Part shown: in pieces, positions 34,813-43,734 of the stretch
Layout: each line of letters starts with the position of its first letter
Position numbering within the stretch: position 1 is the first letter of the stretch
From: Streptomyces sp. QL37
GTDB lineage: Bacteria > Actinomycetota > Actinomycetes > Streptomycetales > Streptomycetaceae
Assembly (NCBI RefSeq): GCF_002941025.1
Contig: NZ_PTJS01000001.1
Location: 744,001 to 808,000 of the forward strand
Length of the DNA: 64,000 nt
Direction of reading: 5' to 3'
Notes under the pieces: model-generated
Told to the model about the DNA's origin: nothing
The model's input: only the letters and a program-made list of their open reading frames with translations
Database searches by the model: none
Made by a program: the position numbers and the translations under genes

Positions 34813-35684
34813 GTGCGTCGACCGTCTCCCGTCCCGCCTCGCCCCTGCGGCCCCGCCTCCTCGGGCGCTCCGTCGTCAACCTGGTGGTCCTCGTCTCGGT
34901 GCTGTACACCCTGCTGCCGGTGCTGTGGCTGGTGCTCGCCTCCACCAAGGACAGGGACGCCCTGTTCAGCAGCGACATCCTGTCGACGAGCGGCTTCTCC
35001 TTCGTCCAGAACATGAAGGACCTCTTCGCCATCGACGGCGGGCTGTACGGCCGCTGGTACGGCAACAGCCTGCTGTACGCGGTGCTCGGCGCGGCCCTGG
35101 GCGCGCTGATCAGCGTCGCCTGCGGCTACGCCTTCGACAAGTACCGCTTCGCGCACAAGGAGAAGCTGTTCGGCCTGGTGCTGGCCGCCGTCATGGTGCC
35201 GCAGACCGTGCTCGCCCTGCCGCTCTACCTGATGGCCTCCGGCGCCGGGCTCGTGAACACCTTCTGGGCGGTGTTCATCCCCGTCCTGTTCAATCCGTTC
35301 GGGGTCTATCTCGGCCGGATCTTCAGCCAGGGGTATGTGCCCGACGAGGTGCTCGAAGCCGCGCGGATGGACGGGGCTGGCGAACTGGCCGCGTACTTCC
35401 GGGTGGCGCTCCGCATGCTCGGACCGGGGCTGGTCACCGTCTTCCTCTTCCAGCTCACCGCCATCTGGAACAACTTCTTCCTGCCCATGGTGATGCTCTC
35501 CGACCAGGACCTGTATCCGGTCAGTCTCGGCCTGTACTCCTGGAACAGCGCCGCGTCCGTGTCACCCGAGTACTACCCCGTCGTCGTCATGGGCTCGCTG
35601 CTCGCGGTGCTGCCCCTGATCCTCGCCTTCGCCCTGCTCCAGCGATTCTGGCGGTCCGGACTGACGGCGGGTGCCGTCAAGTAG
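34809..35684 (+). CDS. Sugar ABC transporter permease, MalG/UgpE type
   Basis: A 291-residue permease with six membrane helices and the EAA loop DEVLEAARMDGAGELAAYFR. ATG at 34809 overlaps the previous stop by 4 nt, the usual coupling of MalF/MalG pairs. The C-terminal helix ends LLQRFWRSGLTAGAVK, typical of CUT1 permeases. It is followed after 37 nt by the dehydrogenase gene of the same operon. Confidence 0.94.
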   Translation: MSASTVSRPASPLRPRLLGRSVVNLVVLVSVLYTLLPVLWLVLASTKDRDALFSSDILSTSGFSFVQNMKDLFAIDGGLYGRWYGNSLLYAVLGAALGALISVACGYAFDKYRFAHKEKLFGLVLAAVMVPQTVLALPLYLMASGAGLVNTFWAVFIPVLFNPFGVYLGRIFSQGYVPDEVLEAARMDGAGELAAYFRVALRMLGPGLVTVFLFQLTAIWNNFFLPMVMLSDQDLYPVSLGLYSWNSAASVSPEYYPVVVMGSLLAVLPLILAFALLQRFWRSGLTAGAVK

Positions 35685-35721
35685 CCGTGCCGCCCCGCCC
35701 GGACCACCGCACAGGAGAACC

Positions 35722-36750
35722 ATGCCCAGCACTCCCCCCGCACCCCGCCGGCCGCGTGCCGCGCTCGCCATGGGAGCGGACGCCGCAGCCGCGGTGCTCT
35801 CCCCCGACTCCCTGGCCGCGCTGGCCGAGGTGTGCGATCTCGCACCCCTGCCCGCGATCGACGACTTCACGACCGAGGAGGCCAGGGCCGTACTCGCGGA
35901 CACGGAGGTCCTGATCACCGGCTGGGGCTGCCCGCCGATCCACGCGGGTGTCCTGGCCGCGGCTCCCGCGCTCCGGGCCGTCGTGCACACGGCGGGCTCG
36001 GTACGCGGCCACGTCACCGACGCCTGCTGGGACAGGGGCATCGAGGTGTCGTCGGCCGCGGCGGCCAACGCGCTCCCGGTCGCCGAGTACACCGTCGCGA
36101 TGATCCTGCTGTCCGGAAAGCGGGCCATCGAGCGGGCCGGGGAGTACCGGGCCACCCGCATTCGCGACCACTGGCTCGCGATGCCGCCCGGTGTCGGCAA
36201 CTACCGCCGCACGGTGGGCATTCTGTCCGCCTCCCTGATCGGCCGACGGGTGATCGAGCTGCTGCGGCCGTACGACCTGGAGGTGCTGCTCCACGACCCG
36301 TACGTCACGGACGAGGAGGCCGCCGGGCTCGGTGTCCGCCCCGTCTCCCTGGCCGGACTCTTCGCGGAGAGCGACGTGGTCAGTGTCCACACCCCGCTGC
36401 TGCCCGCGACGACAGGGCTGGTCAGCCGCGGGCTGCTCGCCTCGATGCGGCCCGACGCCGTCCTGATCAACACGTCCCGGGGCGCGGTCGTCGACCAGGA
36501 CGCCCTCACCGACGTACTGCGTGCCGAACGGATCCGGGCGGTGCTCGACGTCACCGACCCCGACCCGCTGCCGGCCGGCCATCCGCTGTGGGACTGCGAC
36601 AACGCGCTCATCACCCCCCATCTCGCGGGTTCCCAGGGCAACGAGCTGCGGCGGCTGGCCGATCTGGCCGTCGGCGAGGTCGCCCGGTGGGCCGCGGGCG
36701 ACGGCTTCACCCATCCCGTACGACGCGAAAGGCTGGCGTTTCTCGCATGA
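35722..36750 (+). CDS. D-2-hydroxyacid dehydrogenase family protein
   Basis: A 342-residue NAD-dependent dehydrogenase of the D-isomer 2-hydroxyacid type. The catalytic Arg is in VLINTSRGAVVD and the His in ALITPHLAGSQGNE. The Glu position reads DVTDPDPLP (Asp in place of Glu). The dinucleotide loop is GILSASLIGRR, a degenerate form of GxGxxG. ATG at 35722 follows AGGAGAA. It sits between the sugar permeases and the DUF2264 gene, whose start overlaps its stop, so it probably acts on an intermediate of the imported sugar rather than on a general hydroxyacid. Confidence 0.9.
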   Translation: MPSTPPAPRRPRAALAMGADAAAAVLSPDSLAALAEVCDLAPLPAIDDFTTEEARAVLADTEVLITGWGCPPIHAGVLAAAPALRAVVHTAGSVRGHVTDACWDRGIEVSSAAAANALPVAEYTVAMILLSGKRAIERAGEYRATRIRDHWLAMPPGVGNYRRTVGILSASLIGRRVIELLRPYDLEVLLHDPYVTDEEAAGLGVRPVSLAGLFAESDVVSVHTPLLPATTGLVSRGLLASMRPDAVLINTSRGAVVDQDALTDVLRAERIRAVLDVTDPDPLPAGHPLWDCDNALITPHLAGSQGNELRRLADLAVGEVARWAAGDGFTHPVRRERLAFLA

Positions 36751-38639
36751 CCTCCACTCCCTTCCGACTCCCCTCCGAGGACCGCGCGCGGAGCCCGTAC
36801 ACCGGCTACACCCGGGACCACTGGGAAGCGGTGGCGGACGGACTGCTGGATGCCGCGTGGAAGTGGGCAACCCCCGGCCGGGCCCTCCTCGACCTGCCGG
36901 GCCGCCCCTCCCGTTCGGGGGTACGGTCCGACGGCCTGGAGGGCTATGCCCGTACGTTCCTCACCGCCGCGTTCCGGGTCGCCGGCGCGGAGGGCAAGGA
37001 CCCGCACAACTGGCTGGAGCGGTACGCCGACGGGCTCACCGCCGGTACCCGCTCGGCCGGGCGGGACGACGCCGAGTCCTGGCCGCTGATCCTGGACCAC
37101 ACCGTCTTCGGCCAGCCGATGGTGGAGTCGGCCTCGGTGGCGATCGGGCTGCGGCTGACCCGGCCCTGGCTGTGGGACCGGCTGGACGCGGCCACGCAGG
37201 ACCGGGCGGAGGAGTGGCTGCGGGGCGCCCTGCGGCACACGCCCGCACCCAACAACTGGTACCTCTTCCCCTTCTCCGTCGCCGGGTTCCTGGAGTCGGT
37301 CGGCCGGGGCGACGCGGAGACCGCCCGTGCCCGGCAGCGGGCGCTCGACCTGCTGGAGGTCTGGTACCGCGGCGAGGGCTGGTACGCCGACGGGGACGGG
37401 CGCGCCTTCGATCACTACAACGGCTGGGCGCTGCACCTGTATCCGGTGCTGGACGCGTATCTGTCGGGCGACGCGGAGCTGTCCGCGCACCACGGGGCAC
37501 GGCTGAGCGAGCATCTGGAGAGCTTCTCGCTGATGTTCGGGGCGGACGGCGCTCCGCTGCACTTCGGGCGCTCCCTCACCTACCGTTTCGCGGCGGGGGC
37601 GGCGGTCGGTATGGGCGCCGTGGCGGGGCACACCCCGCTGGCTCCGGGTGTCTCGCGCCGGCTGATCAGCGGTTCGCTGCGGTACTTCCTGGAGCGTGGG
37701 TCGGCCGGGGACGACGGTCTGCTGAGCCTGGGCTGGCACGGTCCGCACGACGCGACGCTCCAGGTGTACTCGGGTCCGTCGTCGCCGTACTGGGCGTCGA
37801 AGGCGTTCGTGGCCCTGCTCGCCCCGGCGGAGCACCCGCTGTGGACGGCGGACGAGGCCCCCGCGCCGAGCGAGGGCCCGGACCGGGTGCTGGCGCTGCC
37901 GTCGCCGGGACTGCTGGTGCAGTCGACGCGGGCGGACGGCGTGGTGCGGCTGCACAATCACGGCAGCGACCACGTACGGCCGCACGAGGGCGAGACGGCG
38001 GATGTCGCCGACCCGCTCTACGCGCGCCTCGCGTATTCGACGGCCACCGGCCCCACGGCCTCCGCGAACACGGCGGACAACCATCTGTCGGTACGGATCG
38101 GTGGCTCCCGCAGCAGCCGGGTCCGTATCCACCCGCTGGGCGCGGGGCACGGCGAGGGCTGGGGCTGGGCCGCGTCCTGGCACCGCCCGGTCTTCCCGGA
38201 GGGCCCGCCGACGGTGCCGGGGCTGCGCGTGGAGAGCGTGACGGTCGTCCGGGGCAGGTACGAACTGCGGGTGCACCGGGTCCTGGGCGCCCCCGCCGGG
38301 GCACGGGCCGAGCTGACGGGCTGGGCGACGGACCCCCGGGGCCCGGTGCGTTCCGCGTTGCACGGGCTGTACGGCTGGCCGGAACAGGAGGACGTACGGG
38401 CCCCGCAGGGCACGGCGTTCACGCGGTGGGCCGTGCTGCCCCGCCTGGCTGCCGACGTGGAGGGAACCGAGATGCTGGTGGCGTTGGCCTCGCTCACCGG
38501 GGAGACGGACGCCGGACCTCTCGGCGCGGCGGTGAGCGGGGTGGACGTGAACGGCGAGACGGTCTCGGTGCGCTGGGCCGAGGACGGTGCGACCACCCGT
38601 ATCGGCTTCGCGCCGCTGGAGGTCACCCACGCTCCCTGA
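36747..38639 (+). CDS. DUF2264 family protein (putative glycan-degrading enzyme)
   Basis: A 630-residue cytoplasmic protein of the DUF2264 family. The N-terminal ~400 residues should be an (alpha/alpha)-type toroid, with family-like segments WERYADGLTAGTR-region, APNNWYLFPFSVAGFLE, WYADGDGRAFDHYNGWALH and FGRSLTYRFAAGAAVG. The rest is beta-rich. Members occur with sugar ABC importers and are suspected glycoside hydrolases or lyases, but no activity can be read directly; the Asp/His/Tyr cluster around DHYNGW is a likely active site. ATG at 36747 overlaps the dehydrogenase stop (ATGA). Last gene of the sugar operon. Confidence 0.88.
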   Translation: MTSTPFRLPSEDRARSPYTGYTRDHWEAVADGLLDAAWKWATPGRALLDLPGRPSRSGVRSDGLEGYARTFLTAAFRVAGAEGKDPHNWLERYADGLTAGTRSAGRDDAESWPLILDHTVFGQPMVESASVAIGLRLTRPWLWDRLDAATQDRAEEWLRGALRHTPAPNNWYLFPFSVAGFLESVGRGDAETARARQRALDLLEVWYRGEGWYADGDGRAFDHYNGWALHLYPVLDAYLSGDAELSAHHGARLSEHLESFSLMFGADGAPLHFGRSLTYRFAAGAAVGMGAVAGHTPLAPGVSRRLISGSLRYFLERGSAGDDGLLSLGWHGPHDATLQVYSGPSSPYWASKAFVALLAPAEHPLWTADEAPAPSEGPDRVLALPSPGLLVQSTRADGVVRLHNHGSDHVRPHEGETADVADPLYARLAYSTATGPTASANTADNHLSVRIGGSRSSRVRIHPLGAGHGEGWGWAASWHRPVFPEGPPTVPGLRVESVTVVRGRYELRVHRVLGAPAGARAELTGWATDPRGPVRSALHGLYGWPEQEDVRAPQGTAFTRWAVLPRLAADVEGTEMLVALASLTGETDAGPLGAAVSGVDVNGETVSVRWAEDGATTRIGFAPLEVTHAP

Positions 38640-39030
38640 ACCCGCACGGCGGCACGTCGCTGACGTGATTCGGTGAACGGAGGGTTTCACTTTCCTTAAC
38701 TGAATACTGCGGAACCGGTAATGCGTCGGAACCTCCTGCGGAACTCCACGGAATCCCCTGAATTCATTTTCGAATATCACTGCACACCGTTAGGCTGAGG
38801 CCGCTCCGCCGGGTGGTGGAGCGGCTGCCGAAACGCCCAGGGAGGGGCGTGGACAGCAGTTTCGGGGTGGGGAATTCAGGGGGCGCGCCGCCATGCCGTG
38901 GAGACGGCTGACGACGCATGCCTGGGGACGTGCCGTTCATTCGACCATTACGTCGACAAGCGCCAGGAAACCATGCCGAACCCTTTGTCCCGCAGGCCCG
39001 GAATTCTTCGACGACAAGTGAGGAAGACCT
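38640..39030. other. Intergenic region before the fascin-like gene
   Basis: These 391 nt are AT-richer than the surroundings at 38690-38800 (for example GAATTCATTTTCGAATATC). A possible -10 word TAGGCT is at 38791, with only a weak -35 match upstream. It probably holds the promoter and a long leader of the secreted protein gene. GAGGAAG before 39031 is the ribosome site. No gene is seen. Confidence 0.4.
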
Positions 39031-39705
39031 GTGCGACGCATCACGTCCGTTTTTCTTTCCCTGACTGCCGTTCTTGCGGCCTCCGCGGTGGCCGCACCTG
39101 TGGCCGGGGCCGCGCCGGCGGCGGACAGACCGGCCGCCGTACCCAGCGGTTGGGAGGCGGTGGACGGCGCCGAGCTGGCGCGTACCGCCCAGGGGACAGA
39201 CGCCCGGCAGGCGCCTTTCGCCTCCGGTGAGGGAGTCTCCGCCGCGGCCGGGGTGACCGAACTCGTGGCCCTGCAGTCGGGCCGGAACGCGCAGTTCGTC
39301 GCCACCGAGGTGAACTACTCCGCTCCGAACACCGGTGCACTCCGGGCCCGTTCCCCGGAATTCGGCGGTTCGTGGGAGGGGTTCGCCTTCGAGTGGGACG
39401 ACGCCTCGGAGACGTTCGCCATGAAGTCCCTCGCGAACAACCGCTATGTGGCGGTCGAGAAGAACTACACCGGCAGCGCGCAGAACGTGCTGCGCGCGCG
39501 TTCCACGAGCGTGGGCGGCTGGGAGCGGTTCGTCCTGTACTACAACGAGGTCCTGGACCGCTGGGCTCTCCAGTCCACGCTGAACGGGCTGTTCGTCACC
39601 ATGGAGAACAGCTACACCGGATCGCTCCAGTACGTGCTGCGCGCCCGGTCGGCCGACATCACCGGTGCCTGGGAGGAGTTCGTCCTCTACGACCTCGACG
39701 CCTGA
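39031..39705 (+). CDS. Secreted three-repeat fascin-like (beta-trefoil) protein
   Basis: A 224-residue secreted protein. The signal peptide (RRITSVFLSLTAVLAASAVA, then AGAAPA) is followed by a ~40-residue linker and three repeats of about 48 residues. Each has the pattern L-x-S-x-x-N-x-x-F/Y-V-x-x-E, Y-x-G/A, LRARS, W-E-x-F: VALQSGRNAQFVATEVNYS, MKSLANNRYVAVEKNYTG, LQSTLNGLFVTMENSYTG. This matches the fascin/actin-crosslinking beta-trefoil family, seen in bacteria as carbohydrate- or surface-binding modules. GTG at 39031 follows GAGGAAG. No enzyme domain is attached, so it is probably a binding protein or lectin. Confidence 0.82.
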   Translation: MRRITSVFLSLTAVLAASAVAAPVAGAAPAADRPAAVPSGWEAVDGAELARTAQGTDARQAPFASGEGVSAAAGVTELVALQSGRNAQFVATEVNYSAPNTGALRARSPEFGGSWEGFAFEWDDASETFAMKSLANNRYVAVEKNYTGSAQNVLRARSTSVGGWERFVLYYNEVLDRWALQSTLNGLFVTMENSYTGSLQYVLRARSADITGAWEEFVLYDLDA

Positions 39706-39714
39706 CGCCCTGAC

Positions 39715-39753
39715 ACGTCTCCGGGGTCCGTGGGTCTCGGACCCCGGGGACGT
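39715..39753. terminator. Bidirectional hairpin terminator
   Basis: A 16-bp stem with one T-G wobble and a 7-nt loop, ten bases after the fascin-like stop and 47 bases past the stop of the convergent lutC. Its place between two convergent genes fits a shared terminator. Confidence 0.75.
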
Positions 39754-39799
39754 GCCGGTCCAGGCTACTGACGCGCCTGGCCGCCGTCTGCCCGCGGGC

Positions 39800-40435
39800 T
39801 CAGGCGTCGGTGCGGATCACCACCGCGAGGGTGCGGGGGCCGTGGACGCCTTCCACCCGTTCCAGTTCGATGTCGGACGTGGCCGAGGGGCCGCTGACGA
39901 GGGTCGTCGGCCTCTGGGGCACCAGCCGGGCCACCGCCTCCGGGACGCCGGCCACGACGGAGGACAGGTCGACCACGCAGACGTGGAGGTCGGGGACGAG
40001 GGACAGGGCGCGCCGGCCCTGCTCGGGCGACCCGTCGAGGAAGATCGTGCCGGTCTCCGCGCAGCTGACGGCGGAGGCCGTCACCACCCCGTCCAGGGCG
40101 TCGAGGCTCGGCGCGGGGATGTCGGCCGAGTCCCGCTGGATCTCGCCGTCGTAGGCGGTGAGCCACTGCTCGTCCAGGCCGTCCGGAACGCCGATGCGAC
40201 GGGCACCGCGCTCCCGCAGGATCTCGGCGATCACCTCCGCCGTGCGGTCGGCGGTGCAGGGGTGGACCTGCGCCTTGTAGTCGACGAGCCGGTCGGTCAG
40301 CAGCTCCAGACGTTCGTCGTCGGGGAGGGTGCGACCGGTGCGGTACTCGCGGGGGATCTCGACGCCGGGGGTGGGGGCGATGGCCAGGGCGTCCCTGATC
40401 CGGCCGAGCACCGTGTCGCGCGCGGTGGTCGTCAC
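39800..40435 (-). CDS. lutC: Lactate utilization protein LutC
   Basis: A 211-residue LutC/YkgG (LUD domain) protein, third subunit of the LutABC L-lactate oxidation system. The LUD core is visible as GVVTASAVSCAETGTIFLDG and the C-terminal PTTLVSGPSATSDIELERVE with GVHGPRTLAVVI, the standard family ending. GTG at 40435 overlaps the lutB stop as GTGA. Order lutA-lutB-lutC matches the Bacillus operon. Confidence 0.94.
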   Translation of the reverse strand: MTTTARDTVLGRIRDALAIAPTPGVEIPREYRTGRTLPDDERLELLTDRLVDYKAQVHPCTADRTAEVIAEILRERGARRIGVPDGLDEQWLTAYDGEIQRDSADIPAPSLDALDGVVTASAVSCAETGTIFLDGSPEQGRRALSLVPDLHVCVVDLSSVVAGVPEAVARLVPQRPTTLVSGPSATSDIELERVEGVHGPRTLAVVIRTDA

Positions 40436-41982
40436 TGTTCCTCCTGGTGGTCGTCGGCGCGCCGGGCGGCGCCCTCCTCCGAGGCGTCCCGCATGGTGGC
40501 CGCACCCTCGGCGGAGGCCAGCCAGGAGCGGAAGGACTGCTTGGGAGGTGCGGCGGTGTCCCGGCTGTCGCTCCAGCCGTCGAACGGTGCGGGCAGGTGG
40601 GAGATGGTGCGGTCGCGTCCGCCGATCCCGACGGAGCGGCTGAGGGAGGCGGCCTTCTGCGCGGCCGTGTAGATCCTCGGCGACTTCATCACGGTGGCGG
40701 CGGCCTTCATCGCCAGCTTCTCCACCGTGGTGCCGGCCTCTTCGGTGTTCTGGTGGCGCAGTTCGACCAGCAGCGACGGGATGTCGATCTTGACCGGGCA
40801 GGCGTCGAAGCAGGCGCCGCAGAGGCTGGAGGCGTACGGCAGCGAGCTGTTGGGGTCGCCCTTCGCCGCGTGCATGCCGGCGAGCTGCGGGGTGAGGACC
40901 GCTCCGATGGGGCCGGGGTAGGTCGATCCGTACGCGTGCCCGCCGGCCCGTTCGTACACCGGGCAGACGTTGAGACAGGCCGAGCAGCGGATGCAGTTGA
41001 GGGCTTCGCGGCCGACCTTGTCGGCGAGCGCGGCGGTGCGCCCGTTGTCGAGGAGGACGAGGTGGAACTCCTGCGGCCCGTCGCCGGGGGTCACCCCGGT
41101 CCACATCGACGTGTAGGGGTTCATCCGCTCGCCGGTGGAGGAACGCGGCAGCAACTGGAAGAAGACCTCCAGGTCCTGGAAGCGCGGCAGGACCTTCTCG
41201 ATGCCCATGACGGTGATCAGGGTGTCGGGCAGGGTCAGGCACATCCGGCCGTTGCCCTCGGACTCGACGACGGAGAGGGTTCCGGACTCGGCGATGCCGA
41301 AGTTCGCGCCGGAGACGGCCACCTTGGTGGTCATGAACTTCTCGCGCAGGTAGGCGCGGGCGGCGGCGGCCAGATGCGCGGGCACGTTGTCGAGCGCGGG
41401 GTCCACACCGGGGATCTCCTTGAGGAAGATCTCCCGGATCTCGTCGCGGTTGCGGTGGATCGCGGGGACGAGGATGTGCGAGGGCTTGTCGTGGGCGAGC
41501 TGCACGATGAGCTCTGCGAGGTCGGTCTCGTAGGGCGTGATGCCCTCGGCCTCGAGGTGTTCGTTGAGGCCGATCTCCTGCGTGGCCATCGACTTGACCT
41601 TGATGACGTCGCTGCTGCCGGTGTCCTTGATCAGCCGGGTGACGATCTCGTTGGCCTCGACGCCGTCGCGCGCCCAGTGGACGGTGCCGCCGTGCTCGGT
41701 GACCTTCCGCTCCAGCTGCTCCAGCAGCTCGGGCAGCCGGTTCATGGTGTCGGTCTTGATGGCCGATCCCGCGTCGCGCAGCTCTTCCCAGTCCGGGAGT
41801 TCGCCGGTGACCTTGATGCGCTTGGCACGGATGGTGTGGGTGGCCCGGCCGAGGTTGCGCCGCAGCTGCTCGTTGCGCAGTTCGTCGTGGGCGGCCTCGG
41901 GGAACTTGCGCTCCCCCCGCAGGTTCCCGGTCCCGTACGGGGAGCGGGGCGGGGCGGCGGGCATGCCGAGGAACGTGCTCAT
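40432..41982 (-). CDS. lutB: Lactate utilization iron-sulfur protein LutB
   Basis: A 516-residue LutB/YkgF protein. The N-terminal LUD domain includes VAVSGANFGIAESGTLSVVE. Two 4Fe-4S clusters are encoded by CIRCSACLNVCPVY and CGACFDACPVKIDIP. It carries electrons from lactate with LutA and LutC. ATG at 41982 overlaps the lutA stop as ATGA, and its stop overlaps lutC. Confidence 0.95.
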   Translation of the reverse strand: MSTFLGMPAAPPRSPYGTGNLRGERKFPEAAHDELRNEQLRRNLGRATHTIRAKRIKVTGELPDWEELRDAGSAIKTDTMNRLPELLEQLERKVTEHGGTVHWARDGVEANEIVTRLIKDTGSSDVIKVKSMATQEIGLNEHLEAEGITPYETDLAELIVQLAHDKPSHILVPAIHRNRDEIREIFLKEIPGVDPALDNVPAHLAAAARAYLREKFMTTKVAVSGANFGIAESGTLSVVESEGNGRMCLTLPDTLITVMGIEKVLPRFQDLEVFFQLLPRSSTGERMNPYTSMWTGVTPGDGPQEFHLVLLDNGRTAALADKVGREALNCIRCSACLNVCPVYERAGGHAYGSTYPGPIGAVLTPQLAGMHAAKGDPNSSLPYASSLCGACFDACPVKIDIPSLLVELRHQNTEEAGTTVEKLAMKAAATVMKSPRIYTAAQKAASLSRSVGIGGRDRTISHLPAPFDGWSDSRDTAAPPKQSFRSWLASAEGAATMRDASEEGAARRADDHQEEQ

Positions 41983-42746
41983 CGGGCGGCCTCCATCAGG
42001 GCGTACGGCGCGGTGCGGGTGGAACCCAGGATCTGGGCGAGATGCAGGGTGCGCGTACCGGACCTGATACGGGAGAGCCCGCCGCCGATGTGCATCAGGC
42101 AGGAGGAGTCCCCCGCGGAGCAGACGTCGGCCTTCGTGGCGGAGATGTTGCGCATCTTGTCCTGGAGCATCGCGGTGGAGGTATCGGCGTTCTTGACGGC
42201 GAAGGTGCCGCCGAATCCGCAGCAGGAGTCCGCCTCCGGCAGCTCGACGAGGTCGATCTCCTCGACGGCGCGCAGCAGCCGCAGCGGCTTGTCACCGACC
42301 CGCAGCATGCGCAGGGAGTGGCAGGTGGGGTGGTAGGTGACGCGGTGCGGGAAGTACGCGCCGACCTGGGTGACTCCGAGTACGTCGACGAGAAGCTCGG
42401 AGAGCTCGTACGTCTTGGCCCTGACCGTGGCGACCCCGGCGCGGAGCGCGGCGTCGCCGTACCGTTCGGCGACGATCCCGTGCTGGTGGCGCACCGAGCC
42501 GGCGCACGATCCGGACGGCATGACGACCGCGTCGATCGAGGCGTCCCCGAACTGCTCGGCGAAGTTGCGCACCAGCGGGACCGGTTCGCGCTGGTAGCCG
42601 GTGTTGACGTGCATCTGACCGCAGCAGGTCTGGTCGGGCGGGAAGACCACCTCGTGGCCCAGGCGGGCGAGCAGCACCGCTGTGGATTTCACCGCCTCCG
42701 GGAAGAGGGTGTCTCCCAGGCAGGTGGCGAAGAGTCCGATGCGCAT
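41979..42746 (-). CDS. lutA: Lactate utilization protein LutA (Fe-S oxidoreductase, CCG domains)
   Basis: A 255-residue LutA/YkgE protein with two cysteine-rich CCG-type domains: PPDQTCCGQMHVNTGYQ with PSGSCAGSV in the first half, and TYHPTCHSLR with ADSCCGFGGTFAVK in the second. These bind the Fe-S cofactor of the GlpC/HdrB type. It is the first gene of the lut operon. The palindrome ATGGTCCGACCAT at 42767-42779 lies 21-33 nt before the start and should be the operator. Confidence 0.95.
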   Translation of the reverse strand: MRIGLFATCLGDTLFPEAVKSTAVLLARLGHEVVFPPDQTCCGQMHVNTGYQREPVPLVRNFAEQFGDASIDAVVMPSGSCAGSVRHQHGIVAERYGDAALRAGVATVRAKTYELSELLVDVLGVTQVGAYFPHRVTYHPTCHSLRMLRVGDKPLRLLRAVEEIDLVELPEADSCCGFGGTFAVKNADTSTAMLQDKMRNISATKADVCSAGDSSCLMHIGGGLSRIRSGTRTLHLAQILGSTRTAPYALMEAAR

Positions 42747-42766
42747 GGGGCCTCCTCGATCGATTT

Positions 42767-42779
42767 ATGGTCCGACCAT
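42767..42779. promoter_or_regulatory. LutR operator upstream of lutA
   Basis: ATGGTCCGACCAT is palindromic apart from its central base and matches the TGGTNNNACCA pattern bound by FadR-subfamily GntR regulators. The same site in opposite orientation, TGGTCGGACCA, is upstream of the regulator gene (43690-43700). Confidence 0.8.
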
Positions 42780-42832
42780 ACTAGCCTCGGTCCGCATGGG
42801 AAAGCCTGCGGGCACGCCGGGCCGGGGAAACG

Positions 42833-42882
42833 CCGAACGGGAGCGGGGACGGCGCGTGTGCACCGTCCCCGCTCCCGTTCGG
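42833..42882 (-). terminator. Terminator after the FadR-type regulator
   Basis: A perfect 20-bp stem (CCGAACGGGAGCGGGGACGG and its complement) with a 10-nt loop, 20 nt past the regulator stop at 42902. It separates the regulator transcript from lutA downstream on the same strand. Confidence 0.85.
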
Positions 42883-42901
42883 CCGGAGTCGCGGCTCGCC
42901 C

Positions 42902-43633
42902 CTACCGGGCGTCGTTCTCGTCGACCAGCGTTCCGTGGAGACCCCGGATGTGCTCCTCCACCAGGTCGGCGGCCTCGCCACCCCTGCCCTCGCGGACCAG
43001 TCGCAGCAGTCGCGCGTGCTGGGCGTTGAGCGCGCCCGCAGTCCGCGGCCAGTCGTCGGAGTCCTCCAGGGCCCGCAGGATCAGCGGGCGGACGGACTCA
43101 CGCACCGCCGAGGTGAGTGTGGAGGTGAGGGCGTTGCCGGAACTCCCGGCGATCAGCACATGGAAGCGGGTGTCGAGATCGTTGAATTCGTCCACACCCA
43201 CATCCGGGTCCCCCATCCGCCGGACGAGCTCCTCCGCCGCGTCGAGGTCCTCGGCCCGGGCGTGCCGGGCGGCGGCCTCCCAGCTCGACCGCTCCAGGAC
43301 GACGCGCGCCTCCAGCACGTCGTGCAGGCTGTAGCTGCCGAGCGCGAAGTGCAGGCGCAGCAGGCGGCCGAGCGCGTCGTCCGGGTTGCGCACGATGCGG
43401 GCCCCGGAATCCGGACCCCGGCCGGGCTGAGCGACCAGGACACCGATGGTCTCCAGCACCCTGAGGGCCTCGCGCAGCGCGGACCTGCTGACGCCGAGCA
43501 CCGGCGCGAGCTCCCGCTCGGGCGGCAGGCGGTCGCCCGCCTTGAGCTCTCCGGCGAAGACCTGCTCCTCGATGCTCTGGAGCACGAGCTCATGGGTGCG
43601 GGACTGTCGTACGGGTTGCCACTCGACGGGCAT
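42902..43633 (-). CDS. lutR: FadR-subfamily GntR regulator (LutR/LldR-like)
   Basis: A 243-residue GntR protein. The N-terminal winged helix reads ELKAGDRLPPERELAPVLGV and SRSALREALRVLETIG. The C-terminal FCD domain has metal-ligand positions in DLDTRFHVLIAGSSGN and the last helix DLVEEHIRGLHGTL. FCD regulators of lut/lld operons are released by lactate. Identical palindromes before this gene and before lutA support repression of both. ATG at 43633. The symbol is inferred from context. Confidence 0.88.
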   Translation of the reverse strand: MPVEWQPVRQSRTHELVLQSIEEQVFAGELKAGDRLPPERELAPVLGVSRSALREALRVLETIGVLVAQPGRGPDSGARIVRNPDDALGRLLRLHFALGSYSLHDVLEARVVLERSSWEAAARHARAEDLDAAEELVRRMGDPDVGVDEFNDLDTRFHVLIAGSSGNALTSTLTSAVRESVRPLILRALEDSDDWPRTAGALNAQHARLLRLVREGRGGEAADLVEEHIRGLHGTLVDENDAR

Positions 43634-43689
43634 CCGCTACTCCCTGTTCCGGGCGATACGCATATCCCGACTATGTCACACAGGACATG

Positions 43690-43700
43690 TGGTCGGACCA
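43690..43700. promoter_or_regulatory. LutR operator upstream of the regulator
   Basis: TGGTCGGACCA lies 57 nt before the regulator start and is the reverse complement of the lutA site core, consistent with autoregulation. Confidence 0.78.
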
Positions 43701-43734
43701 AAGCAGGGTGTCCGGGCCGGCCCCCGGAGGCCGC

